From an uncultured Prevotellaceae bacterium (GTDB lineage Bacteria > Bacteroidota > Bacteroidia > Bacteroidales > Muribaculaceae): a stretch of DNA of 8,385 bases. Shown piece after piece: positions 1-5,285 of this stretch. A program made the translations under genes and the position numbers. Where the stretch lies: the NCBI GenBank assembly GCA_946055125.1, contig CAMGFF010000078.1, forward strand, positions 1 through 8,385. The letters are read 5' to 3'. The notes beneath the pieces were generated by a model. It saw nothing but the letters and a program-made list of their open reading frames with translations. It did no database searches and was not told where the DNA came from. Each line of letters opens with the position of its first letter. Position 1 is the stretch's first letter.

Positions 1-59
1 TTGCAATATTTCACAATATCGCCCACACAATTTAGGCTAATGGAGATTTTTTTGCCCGG

Positions 60-95
60 TTGCAGGATTATCCGGAAAAAGTGTTGTAACTTTGC
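60..95 (+). promoter_or_regulatory. Probable Bacteroidota promoter for lrgAB
   Basis: TAACTTTGC at 87-95 matches the Bacteroidota primary-sigma -7 consensus TAnnTTTG. A TTG at 60-62 could be a -33 element, but the spacer of about 24 bp is longer than the usual 19-21, so that half is weak. Transcription would begin near 100, leaving a T-rich leader of about 35 nt before the first start codon at 135. Confidence 0.55.
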
Positions 96-134
96 AGGCT
101 GAAAAGTTTTTTTAGGTTTTTTGATATTTTTATT

Positions 135-473
135 ATGGTAATTCAATGCGCAATCATCTTCGGGTGCCTGGCACTCGGCGAAGTGGTGGTGTGGCTCACC
201 GGCATCAAGCTGCCGTCGAGCATAATAGGCATGCTCATTCTCACCCTGCTGCTGCAAGTGAAGGCGGTGAAACTCCGCCAAGTGGAGGGAATGGCCAATT
301 TCCTCGTGAAAAATCTGGGCTTCTTCTTCGTGCCGGCGGCGGTGTCGCTAATGCTCTATCTCGACATTATCCGCGCCCAGTGGCTGCCCATATTGGTAGC
401 TTCGGGCGTGAGCACGGTGATAGTGATGGTGGTGACGGGCTGGATTCACCAGCTTACCCGCAAATACATGTAA
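135..473 (+). CDS. lrgA: CidA/LrgA family membrane protein
   Basis: A small integral membrane protein of 112 residues, the usual size for the CidA/LrgA family. Four hydrophobic segments are visible at roughly residues 2-21, 27-46, 57-77 and 84-104. Family signatures are the LPSSIIGM stretch at 26-33 (usual form LPGSViGM) and FFFVPAAVSLM at 63-73. LrgA/CidA proteins were named as antiholin- and holin-like regulators of murein hydrolases. Later work on relatives (B. subtilis PftAB, S. mutans LrgAB, plant PLGG1) points to transport of pyruvate or glycolate-type acids together with an LrgB partner, which follows here after 19 bp. ATG 135 is chosen because it starts at the first membrane segment and lies about 35 nt after the predicted transcription start. 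No Shine-Dalgarno is visible. The substrate cannot be told from sequence. Confidence 0.9.
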   Translation: MVIQCAIIFGCLALGEVVVWLTGIKLPSSIIGMLILTLLLQVKAVKLRQVEGMANFLVKNLGFFFVPAAVSLMLYLDIIRAQWLPILVASGVSTVIVMVVTGWIHQLTRKYM

Positions 474-492
474 CTTTATCAATTGATGCACT

Positions 493-1188
493 ATGGAAAT
501 ACTCAGCAACACTTATTTCCTGCTCGCGCTCACTTTTGCGCTCTATGCAGGTAGCCAGATTCTCCAGCACCGCACGGGCTGGACTTTCCTCAACCCCATT
601 CTCATCTCGGCGATGCTCATCATCGTGTATCTGAAGGTGAACGACATCGACATTGCCACCTACAACGAGGGCGGACACTACATTGAATTCTGGCTGAAGC
701 CGGCAATCGTGGCGCTGGGCGTGCCGCTCTACAAGCAGCTCTCCGCCATACGCAAGCAACTGCTGCCGCTGCTCATCTCCGAGCTTGCCGGCTGCGTGGT
801 GGGCATAATCTCGGTGGTGCTAATAGCCCGGCTGCTTGGTGCCACGCAGGAGGTGGTGCTGTCGCTTGCCGCAAAGTCGGTGACCACGCCTATCGCCATG
901 GAGGTGACTAAGGCTGTGGGAGGAATACCGCCACTCACGGCCGCCGTGGTAATCTGCGTGGGAATTTTTGGCGGAATGACGGGCTTCCGCGTGATGCGAA
1001 TGACTCACATTGGCAGCCCTATTGCCCAGGGACTCTCGCTCGGCACTGCTGCCCACGCTATGGGCACATCGCGGGCCATGGACGTGAGCGACAAGTATGG
1101 CGCTTTCGCCAGCCTTGGCCTCACACTCAACGGCATCTTCACCGCCCTCCTCACCCCCACCATTCTCTCGCTCATTCAATTTAGTTAG
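493..1188 (+). CDS. lrgB: LrgB family membrane protein
   Basis: A 231-residue polytopic inner-membrane protein, full length for LrgB/YohK. Family motifs in order are LNPILIS (33-39), LKPAIVALGVPLYKQ (68-82), LAAKSVTTPIAMEVT (125-139, the conserved K-S-V-T-T-P-I-A core), a glycine-rich segment GIFGGMTGF (157-165), GTAAHAMGTSRA (184-195) and LNGIFTALLTP (212-222). It starts 19 bp after lrgA and is almost certainly co-transcribed with it. LrgA and LrgB act as a pair, and the plant PLGG1 glycolate/glycerate carrier is a fusion of the two, so a small organic-acid export or uptake role is plausible. The older view is modulation of autolysis. No frameshift or missing motif is seen. The stop codon lies in the first copy of a short repeat patch. 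Confidence 0.93.
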   Translation: MEILSNTYFLLALTFALYAGSQILQHRTGWTFLNPILISAMLIIVYLKVNDIDIATYNEGGHYIEFWLKPAIVALGVPLYKQLSAIRKQLLPLLISELAGCVVGIISVVLIARLLGATQEVVLSLAAKSVTTPIAMEVTKAVGGIPPLTAAVVICVGIFGGMTGFRVMRMTHIGSPIAQGLSLGTAAHAMGTSRAMDVSDKYGAFASLGLTLNGIFTALLTPTILSLIQFS

Positions 1189-1220
1189 GAGTGAGGAGTT
1201 ATTAGTGAGGAGTTAGGAGT
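1184..1220 (+). repeat. Short interspersed direct-repeat patch GTTAGGAGT/AGTGAGGAGTTA
   Basis: The 12-mer AGTGAGGAGTTA occurs at 1190-1201 and again at 1204-1215. The 9-mer GTTAGGAGT occurs at 1184-1192 and 1212-1220, so the units interleave. The patch begins at the lrgB stop codon (1186-1188) and fills half of the gap before the marC promoter. It looks like a low-complexity GGAGT-type intergenic repeat that expands by slippage. No function is evident. Confidence 0.7.
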
Positions 1221-1259
1221 TTTTTGGAGGGAAAATGTGAGAAATTCGGGAAAAATGTG

Positions 1260-1268
1260 TAATTTTGC
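1260..1268 (+). promoter_or_regulatory. Probable Bacteroidota -7 box for the marC-type gene
   Basis: TAATTTTGC matches TAnnTTTG. No good TTTG -33 element lies 19-21 bp upstream (the sequence there is TGTG, 1236-1239), so the promoter may be weak or activator-dependent. Transcription would start around 1273-1275, giving a leader of about 45 nt. This makes the TTG codon at 1265, inside the box, untenable as a start. Confidence 0.5.
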
Positions 1269-1318
1269 AATGTCAAACTAAAGAAACAATACTTAATCTA
1301 CTACTAACACATTGCATT

Positions 1319-1909
1319 ATGTTCGGCTCATTTGATATTCAGGCCTGCGCCAGCGCATTTATCGTTCTCTTCGCAGTAATCGATATTATTGGCTCTATCC
1401 CTATCATAATCCAGCTGAAGGAGAGCGGCCGCACCGTGAATGCCACAAAGGCCTCTCTCATATCTTTCGCACTCATGCTCCTCTTCTTCTATGCCGGCGA
1501 TGTGGTGCTCAAGCTCTTCAGCGTGGATATTACCTCATTTGCCGCCGCAGGCTCAATCATTATCTTCTTATTCGCACTCGAGATGATTCTCGATGTGGAG
1601 ATATTCAAGAACCAGGGGCCCATCAAGTCGGCCACGCTGGTGCCGCTGGTGTTCCCGCTCCTTGCCGGTGCCGGCACGTTCACCACGCTGCTCTCGCTCA
1701 AGGCCGAGTATGCCGACGTGAACATTCTCATCGCCCTTGTGCTCAACATGGTGTGGGTTTACTTCGTGATACGCATGACGCGCCGCATCGAGCGTCTGCT
1801 GGGCCAGGGCGGAATCTACCTCATCCGCAAGTTCTTCGGCATTATCCTCCTCGCCATCTCGGTGCGCCTCTTCACTGCCAATGTGTCGCAGCTCCTCGGC
1901 TCGCTGTGA
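1319..1909 (+). CDS. MarC family (UPF0056) integral membrane protein
   Basis: A 196-residue polytopic membrane protein matching the MarC/UPF0056 family in length and layout, with about six hydrophobic segments (near 8-30, 45-65, 72-92, 106-126, 135-155 and 170-190). Recognisable motifs are FAVIDIIGSIPIII (18-31; most relatives have D-P-x-G where this has D-I-I-G), the small-residue AAAGSIIIFLFALEM (75-89), PLVFPLLAGAGTFTTLL (109-125; the usual form is PLAxPLLAGPG, with the second proline replaced by Ala here) and KFFGIILLAISVRLF (171-185). The family has no settled function: the original link to multiple antibiotic resistance in E. coli was not upheld, and transport is assumed. ATG 1319 is chosen over the in-frame TTG at 1265, which lies in the promoter -7 box. 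The gene appears monocistronic, with its own promoter and 67 bp before the thi promoter. Confidence 0.87.
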   Translation: MFGSFDIQACASAFIVLFAVIDIIGSIPIIIQLKESGRTVNATKASLISFALMLLFFYAGDVVLKLFSVDITSFAAAGSIIIFLFALEMILDVEIFKNQGPIKSATLVPLVFPLLAGAGTFTTLLSLKAEYADVNILIALVLNMVWVYFVIRMTRRIERLLGQGGIYLIRKFFGIILLAISVRLFTANVSQLLGSL

Positions 1910-1960
1910 AACAGACTCTTGGCATAGTGGAGCAAGGTGGGTTTTCGCTCTCTTGCCGTT

Positions 1961-1977
1961 AATAATGTATAATTATT
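1961..1977. repeat. AT-rich inverted repeat AATAAT-N5-ATTATT
   Basis: A perfect 6-bp inverted repeat (arms 1961-1966 and 1972-1977, spacer GTATA) directly upstream of and touching the thi -33 element. It could be part of the marC transcript end or a protein-binding site. An AT-rich chance palindrome is also possible. No convincing intrinsic terminator (GC stem followed by a T-run) is visible in 1910-1976. The best alternative is GCAAG/CTTGC at 1932-1936 and 1952-1956, with no T-run after it. Confidence 0.35.
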
Positions 1978-2008
1978 TTGGGTGATACGTTTTTTATCAC
2001 TAAATTTG
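1977..2008 (+). promoter_or_regulatory. Promoter of the thiamine operon (TTTG-N20-TAAATTTG)
   Basis: TTTG at 1977-1980 and TAAATTTG at 2001-2008 are separated by 20 bp, a full match to the Bacteroidota housekeeping promoter. Transcription should start near 2012-2015, immediately before the P1 strand of the riboswitch at 2017, so almost no leader precedes the aptamer. The spacer consists exactly of a short dyad, described separately. Confidence 0.8.
1982..2000. promoter_or_regulatory. Dyad GTGATA-N7-TATCAC in the thi promoter spacer (candidate operator)
   Basis: A perfect 6-bp inverted repeat (arms 1982-1987 and 1995-2000) lies between the -33 and -7 boxes and ends directly against the -7 box. 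This position is typical of a repressor or dimeric regulator site. Identity of any regulator is unknown. It could also fold as a weak hairpin in marC read-through RNA. Confidence 0.4.
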
Positions 2009-2016
2009 TGGTCGAT

Positions 2017-2090
2017 AACAAAGGGGTGCCTGCGTGGCTGAGATTATACCCTATGAACCTGATCCGGGTAATGCCGGCGTAGGAATTGTT
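2017..2090 (+). promoter_or_regulatory. TPP riboswitch (THI element) aptamer
   Basis: The conserved THI-box core is present: GGGGTGCC (2023-2030), GGCTGAGA (2036-2043), ACCC followed by TATGAACCTGATC (2048-2064), GGGTAATGCC (2066-2075) and GCGTAGGAA (2077-2085). P1 closes with AACAA (2017-2021) pairing with TTGTT (2086-2090). P5 is CCGG (2064-2067) with CCGG (2074-2077). The P3 region is short, without an extra P3a arm. It binds thiamine pyrophosphate and normally lowers expression of the genes downstream, here the whole thiD-thiH operon. The leader between aptamer and thiD (2091-2169) must hold the expression platform. A T7 run at 2145-2151 is not preceded by a strong GC hairpin, so translational control or an unusual platform is as likely as intrinsic termination. 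Confidence 0.96.
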
Positions 2091-2118
2091 CATACCACAC
2101 TCACACACTATCTCTATT

Positions 2119-2130
2119 GCCGCTGCCGGC
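2119..2130 (+). other. Small hairpin GCCG-CTGC-CGGC in the riboswitch leader
   Basis: GCCG (2119-2122) pairs with CGGC (2127-2130) around a 4-nt loop. The right arm is part of TGCCGGCGT (2124-2132), an exact copy of nine bases of the aptamer (2072-2080). Because GCCGGC is self-complementary, the copy could pair instead with the P5 strands of the aptamer. This makes it a candidate switching segment. Nothing in the sequence proves that it switches. Confidence 0.35.
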
Positions 2131-2169
2131 GTGTTTCCCCTGCATTTTTTTATTCTATTTATTGATGCG

Positions 2170-2994
2170 ATGAGAGCTTATCACACTTGTCTCACCATTG
2201 CCGGCTCCGACTCGTCGGGCGGCGCAGGGATTCAGGCCGACTTGAAGACGATGTCGGCACTTGGGGTGTATGGCGCAACGGCCATCACTGCGATTACCGC
2301 ACAGAACACCACCGGCGTGACGGCGATAATGCCGGTGTCACCCGAGGTGGTACTGGCGCAGATTGCCGCCGTGGCCACCGACGTCAGGCCCGACGCGGTG
2401 AAAATAGGCATGCTCTTCTCGCGCCCCATCGTGGAGGCCGTGGCGCAGGGCATTGAGGTGCACCGGCTGAGCCGAATAGTGCTCGACCCGGTGATGATTT
2501 CCACCTCGGGCAGCCGCTTGCTACGCGACGATGCCATTAGCGCAATGACCGAGCGACTCTTTCGGCTTGCCGACCTCGTCACCCCCAACCGCTTTGAGGC
2601 CGAACACCTTGCCGCGATGAAAATCAATAACGCCGACGATGCCGCCACCGCCGCCCGCTCTATCCTCGACCGCGGAGCGCGAGCCGTGCTTATCAAGGGC
2701 GGACACTTCGACGGCGCTTCTATGACCGACTACCTCTTCACCGCCACCGGCTACCGGCAGCAGTTCACCTCGGCTAAAATCGACACGCGCAACACTCACG
2801 GCACCGGCTGCACCCTCTCGTCGGCAATAGCCGCCCACCTGGCAATGGGGCTCAGTGTGCCCGAGGCTGTGGCTCGCGCAAAGGGCTACCTCAGCGCAGC
2901 CCTCGCCGCGGGGGCCGACGTGGCAATAGGCAGCGGCCACGGCCCGGTGAACCATTTCTTCAAGCCCGAACAACTGAAAACCCACACAATATGA
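2170..2994 (+). CDS. thiD: ThiD: hydroxymethylpyrimidine / HMP-phosphate kinase
   Basis: A cytosolic ribokinase-like enzyme of 274 residues that phosphorylates HMP and HMP-P to HMP-PP, the pyrimidine partner used by ThiE. Motifs in order are AGSDSSGGAGIQADLKT (11-27), the substrate-ring Gln at 45 (AITAQNT), VKIGML (77-82), LDPVM (105-109), TPNRFEAE (138-145), KGGH (177-180), the anion-hole and catalytic loop NTHGTGCTLSSAIAA (208-222, Cys214 matching the active-site Cys of Salmonella ThiD) and the C-terminal GSGHGPVNHFF (254-264). Length is normal for single-domain ThiD, with no ThiE or ThiN fusion. ATG 2170 is chosen because conserved sequence begins a few residues later. The in-frame TTG at 2086 lies in riboswitch P1. 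It is the first gene after the riboswitch, and its TGA overlaps the thiS ATG by 4 bp (ATGA). Confidence 0.96.
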   Translation: MRAYHTCLTIAGSDSSGGAGIQADLKTMSALGVYGATAITAITAQNTTGVTAIMPVSPEVVLAQIAAVATDVRPDAVKIGMLFSRPIVEAVAQGIEVHRLSRIVLDPVMISTSGSRLLRDDAISAMTERLFRLADLVTPNRFEAEHLAAMKINNADDAATAARSILDRGARAVLIKGGHFDGASMTDYLFTATGYRQQFTSAKIDTRNTHGTGCTLSSAIAAHLAMGLSVPEAVARAKGYLSAALAAGADVAIGSGHGPVNHFFKPEQLKTHTI

Positions 2995-3197
2995 TTACAG
3001 TAAATATCAACAACAAGTTGCAGAAGCTCCCCGAGGGAAGCTCCATTGCACAGGCCCTCGACACCGTGGAGCAGCTGCGCAGCAAGCAAGGCATTGCAGT
3101 GGCGGTGAACATGCAGGTGATTCCCGCCTCGCAGTGGGACCGACCGCTCGCCGATGGCGACAGCATAACCATCATCAAGGCTTTCTATGGCGGATAG
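2991..3197 (+). CDS. thiS: ThiS: sulfur carrier protein for thiazole synthesis
   Basis: A 68-residue ubiquitin-fold carrier. Its C-terminus IIKAFYGG ends in the required Gly-Gly (67-68), which is adenylated by ThiF and converted to a thiocarboxylate that donates sulfur to ThiG. The N-terminal beta strand (ITVNINNKLQ) and the central helix region fit the family, as does the length of about 65-70. The start overlaps the thiD stop as ATGA, and the 3' end overlaps the next gene by 11 bp, so translation of the three is probably coupled. No thiF lies within the window, so activation must come from a gene elsewhere. Confidence 0.95.
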   Translation: MITVNINNKLQKLPEGSSIAQALDTVEQLRSKQGIAVAVNMQVIPASQWDRPLADGDSITIIKAFYGG

Positions 3198-3795
3198 CGG
3201 CCTGTGGCTCATTGCCATCACTCCCCAAGCCACCGTGCCTCACGAGGCGCACAGGCTGCAACAGCTCATTGCGGCGGGATTCCGCTATGTGCACGTGCGC
3301 AAGCCCTCGATGGGCGAGGCCGAGTTGCGCAGCTACCTCAGCGCAATTCCACAGGAACTGCACCCCCGGCTCAAGCTGCACTCCCACTTCGGGCTGGCAA
3401 GGGAATTTGCCGTGGGCGGATTGCACCTCAACCACCGCTATCCCGTGATTCCGGCCGGGATCGATGCCACAAGGCTTTCGGTGAGCCGCTCGTGCCACTC
3501 GCTCGGCGAGTTGAAGGCTGCCTCAGGGTGCGAATATGCCTTCCTAAGCCCCATTTTCGACAGCATTTCGAAGACCGGCTACGGCAGTGCGTTCACCCCG
3601 GAGGAGCTGAGGCGTTTTTTCGCCGAGAACCCACAGTGCCGCAATGCCGTGGCACTGGGCGGAGTCACCCCGGGGCACCTGCGCGAGCTGCGCGAGTGGG
3701 GATTTGCCGGAGCGGCCTTCCTGGGCTTCCTCTTTGGCGCGGAAAGCGAGAGGGAGTTTGAGAACCGATTGGAAATTATTAAAAACAACACATAG
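3187..3795 (+). CDS. Divergent ThiE/TenI-superfamily protein (possibly non-catalytic or altered)
   Basis: A 202-residue protein of the thiamine-phosphate-synthase/TenI TIM-barrel superfamily. Landmarks are YVHVRKPSMGEAEL (34-47), HSHFGLAREF (65-74), GGLHLN (77-82), SVSRSCHSLGEL (98-109), YAFLSPIFDSISKTGYG (117-133) and VALGGVTP (155-162). Compared with the ThiE encoded next to it, Gln30 of Q-L-R is His36, the Mg-binding Asp pair of I-D-D-H is H-S-H, the Asp of D-G-V-H-L is Gly, and the loop T-S-T-K is S-I-S-K with Lys129 kept. The His that B. subtilis TenI uses for thiazole tautomerisation (G-H-V-F) is Pro122 here. It therefore fits neither a normal ThiE nor a normal TenI. Candidate roles are thiazole tautomerase by another residue, a chaperone or product-binding role, or a relic. 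Automatic annotation would call it thiamine phosphate synthase. ATG 3187 overlaps thiS out of frame, and thiE follows after 11 bp. Confidence 0.8.
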   Translation: MADSGLWLIAITPQATVPHEAHRLQQLIAAGFRYVHVRKPSMGEAELRSYLSAIPQELHPRLKLHSHFGLAREFAVGGLHLNHRYPVIPAGIDATRLSVSRSCHSLGELKAASGCEYAFLSPIFDSISKTGYGSAFTPEELRRFFAENPQCRNAVALGGVTPGHLRELREWGFAGAAFLGFLFGAESEREFENRLEIIKNNT

Positions 3796-3806
3796 AAAAC
3801 TACAAT

Positions 3807-4448
3807 ATGCTACAATTTATCACCAATGCCACAAGTGGCGAAGAAATAGTGACCCAGGTGCGCCAAGTGATTGCCGGAGGCTGCGGCTGGGTGCAACTGC
3901 GCATGAAGGACGCTCCCCACGAGGAAATAGTGGCTGTGGCGCAGCAGCTCAAGCCCATTTGCGCCGAGAGCGAGTGCATTCTCATCATCGACGACCACGT
4001 GGATATTGCCCGCGACCTTGAGCTCGACGGAGTGCACCTTGGCAAGACCGACATGCCCCCCATGCAGGCACGCGCAATGCTCGGCGGCAAGCCCATAATA
4101 GGCGTGACGGCCAACACCTTCGAGGATATACGGGGCTACGCCGGCATCGACATCGACTACATTGGTCTCGGCCCATTCCGCTTCACCTCCACCAAGAAGA
4201 ACCTCAGCCCCATTCTGGGGCTTGATGGCTACCGCACCATCATGCAGCAATGCGCCGCCGAGGGTATCTTCATTCCCACAGTGGCAATAGGCGGAATCAC
4301 TGCTGCCGACATCGACCCGCTTATTGCCACCGGAGTGAGCGGTGTTGCCCTCTCGGGCAGCCTCGTTGGCGCCGGCGACACCACGGCCGAGACAGCCAAG
4401 GTAATCTCACTCCTCCACGAGGCCATCGCCAAGCGACTTAACCAATAG
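3807..4448 (+). CDS. thiE: ThiE: thiamine phosphate synthase
   Basis: A 213-residue TIM-barrel enzyme that couples HMP-PP with the carboxythiazole phosphate to give thiamine phosphate and pyrophosphate. The active-site set is complete: WVQLRMK (28-34; Gln30, Arg32, Lys34), IIDDHVDIA (60-68; Asp63 matching the Mg ligand, with Asp62 where many homologues have Asn), DGVHLGKTDM (74-83), GVTANTFEDI (99-108, Thr101 in the usual Ser position), YIGLGPFRFTSTKK (118-131, the pyrophosphate-binding T-x-T-K loop at 127-130) and VAIGGI (159-164). Length is normal. It lies 11 bp after the divergent paralogue and 29 bp before thiG. Of the two ThiE-fold genes in this operon, this is clearly the functional synthase. 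Confidence 0.95.
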   Translation: MLQFITNATSGEEIVTQVRQVIAGGCGWVQLRMKDAPHEEIVAVAQQLKPICAESECILIIDDHVDIARDLELDGVHLGKTDMPPMQARAMLGGKPIIGVTANTFEDIRGYAGIDIDYIGLGPFRFTSTKKNLSPILGLDGYRTIMQQCAAEGIFIPTVAIGGITAADIDPLIATGVSGVALSGSLVGAGDTTAETAKVISLLHEAIAKRLNQ

Positions 4449-4477
4449 AACTACGAAAATTATCAACTACATAGCTT

Positions 4478-5248
4478 ATGGATAAACTTATCATTGGCAA
4501 CAGGGAGTTCTCCTCCCGCCTTTTTGTGGGAACGGGCAAGTTCCCCTCAAATGAGCTGATGCTTCAGGCCATTCTCGCCTCGGAATCGCAGATGATTACC
4601 GTGGCAATGAAGCGCATCAATATGGACAATGAGGCCGACGACGACATGCTGCGCCACATCAACCGCGAGGCGGTGCAATTCCTCCCCAACACCTCGGGCG
4701 TGCGCAATGCCGAGGAGGCCGTTTTTGCCGCCAAACTCGCACGCGAGTGCTTCGGCACCAACTTCATAAAACTCGAAATACACCCCAATCCCAAGTATCT
4801 GCTCCCCGACCCCGTGGAGACTCTCAAGGCCACCGAGGAGCTGGTGAAGCTGGGGTTCGTGGTGCTGCCCTACATTCAGGCCGACCCCGTGCTGTGCAAG
4901 CGGCTTGAGGACGTGGGCACTGCCGCCGTGATGCCGCTTGGTGCTCCCATTGGCACCAACAAGGGATTGAAGACCAAGGATTTGCTCGAAATCATCATCG
5001 CCGAGAGCAACGTGCCTGTGGTGATTGATGCCGGCCTGGGCGCTCCCTCTCACGCAGCCGAGGCCATGGAAATGGGAGCCGACGCTGTGCTGGTGAACAC
5101 CGCCATCGCCATTGCCCGCGACCCTGTGGCCATGGCCCGCGCATTCAAGCTCGCAGTGGAGGCCGGACGCATGGCTCATCTTGCCGGACTTGGCGCTCAG
5201 TCGTCGCTCGCCGTGGCGAGCAGCCCCCTCACTTCTTTCCTCGACTAA
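4478..5248 (+). CDS. thiG: ThiG: thiazole synthase
   Basis: A 256-residue TIM-barrel enzyme that condenses 1-deoxy-D-xylulose 5-phosphate, dehydroglycine and ThiS-thiocarboxylate into the thiazole phosphate. Lys98 in FIKLEI (96-101) is the Schiff-base lysine (Lys96 in B. subtilis). Other conserved blocks are SRLFVGTGKFPS (13-24), LPNTSGVRNAEEAV (69-82), LPDPVETLKA (109-118), GFVVLPYIQADPVLCKRLED (126-145), AAVMPLGAPIGTNKGL (149-164), PVVIDAGLGAPSHAAEAMEMG (180-200, Asp184) and VLVNTAIAIARDPVAMA (204-220). ThiS and the dehydroglycine-forming ThiH are in the same operon. A 37-bp gap with a run of eight T separates it from thiC. Confidence 0.97.
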   Translation: MDKLIIGNREFSSRLFVGTGKFPSNELMLQAILASESQMITVAMKRINMDNEADDDMLRHINREAVQFLPNTSGVRNAEEAVFAAKLARECFGTNFIKLEIHPNPKYLLPDPVETLKATEELVKLGFVVLPYIQADPVLCKRLEDVGTAAVMPLGAPIGTNKGLKTKDLLEIIIAESNVPVVIDAGLGAPSHAAEAMEMGADAVLVNTAIAIARDPVAMARAFKLAVEAGRMAHLAGLGAQSSLAVASSPLTSFLD

Positions 5249-5285
5249 TCACCACTCACTTAAAAACACTGAATATCTTTTTTTT

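Noticed and set aside
1265..1318. TTG at 1265 as start of the MarC-type protein
   Set aside because: It lies inside the predicted -7 promoter box. The mRNA would begin downstream of it.
2086..2169. TTG at 2086 as an upstream start for thiD, adding 28 residues
   Set aside because: This codon is in the 3' strand of riboswitch helix P1, and the added residues are not conserved-looking. ATG 2170 gives the normal ThiD N-terminus.
5274..5281. TATCTTTT before thiC as an internal -7 promoter box
   Set aside because: The final G of TAnnTTTG is missing and no TTTG lies 19-21 bp upstream. It is more likely just a T-rich leader.
5112..5285. N-terminal extension of thiC into thiG (58 residues)
   Set aside because: The extension overlaps thiG in another frame and has a Trp/Ser/Pro-rich composition unlike ThiC. 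ATG 5286 matches the family start.
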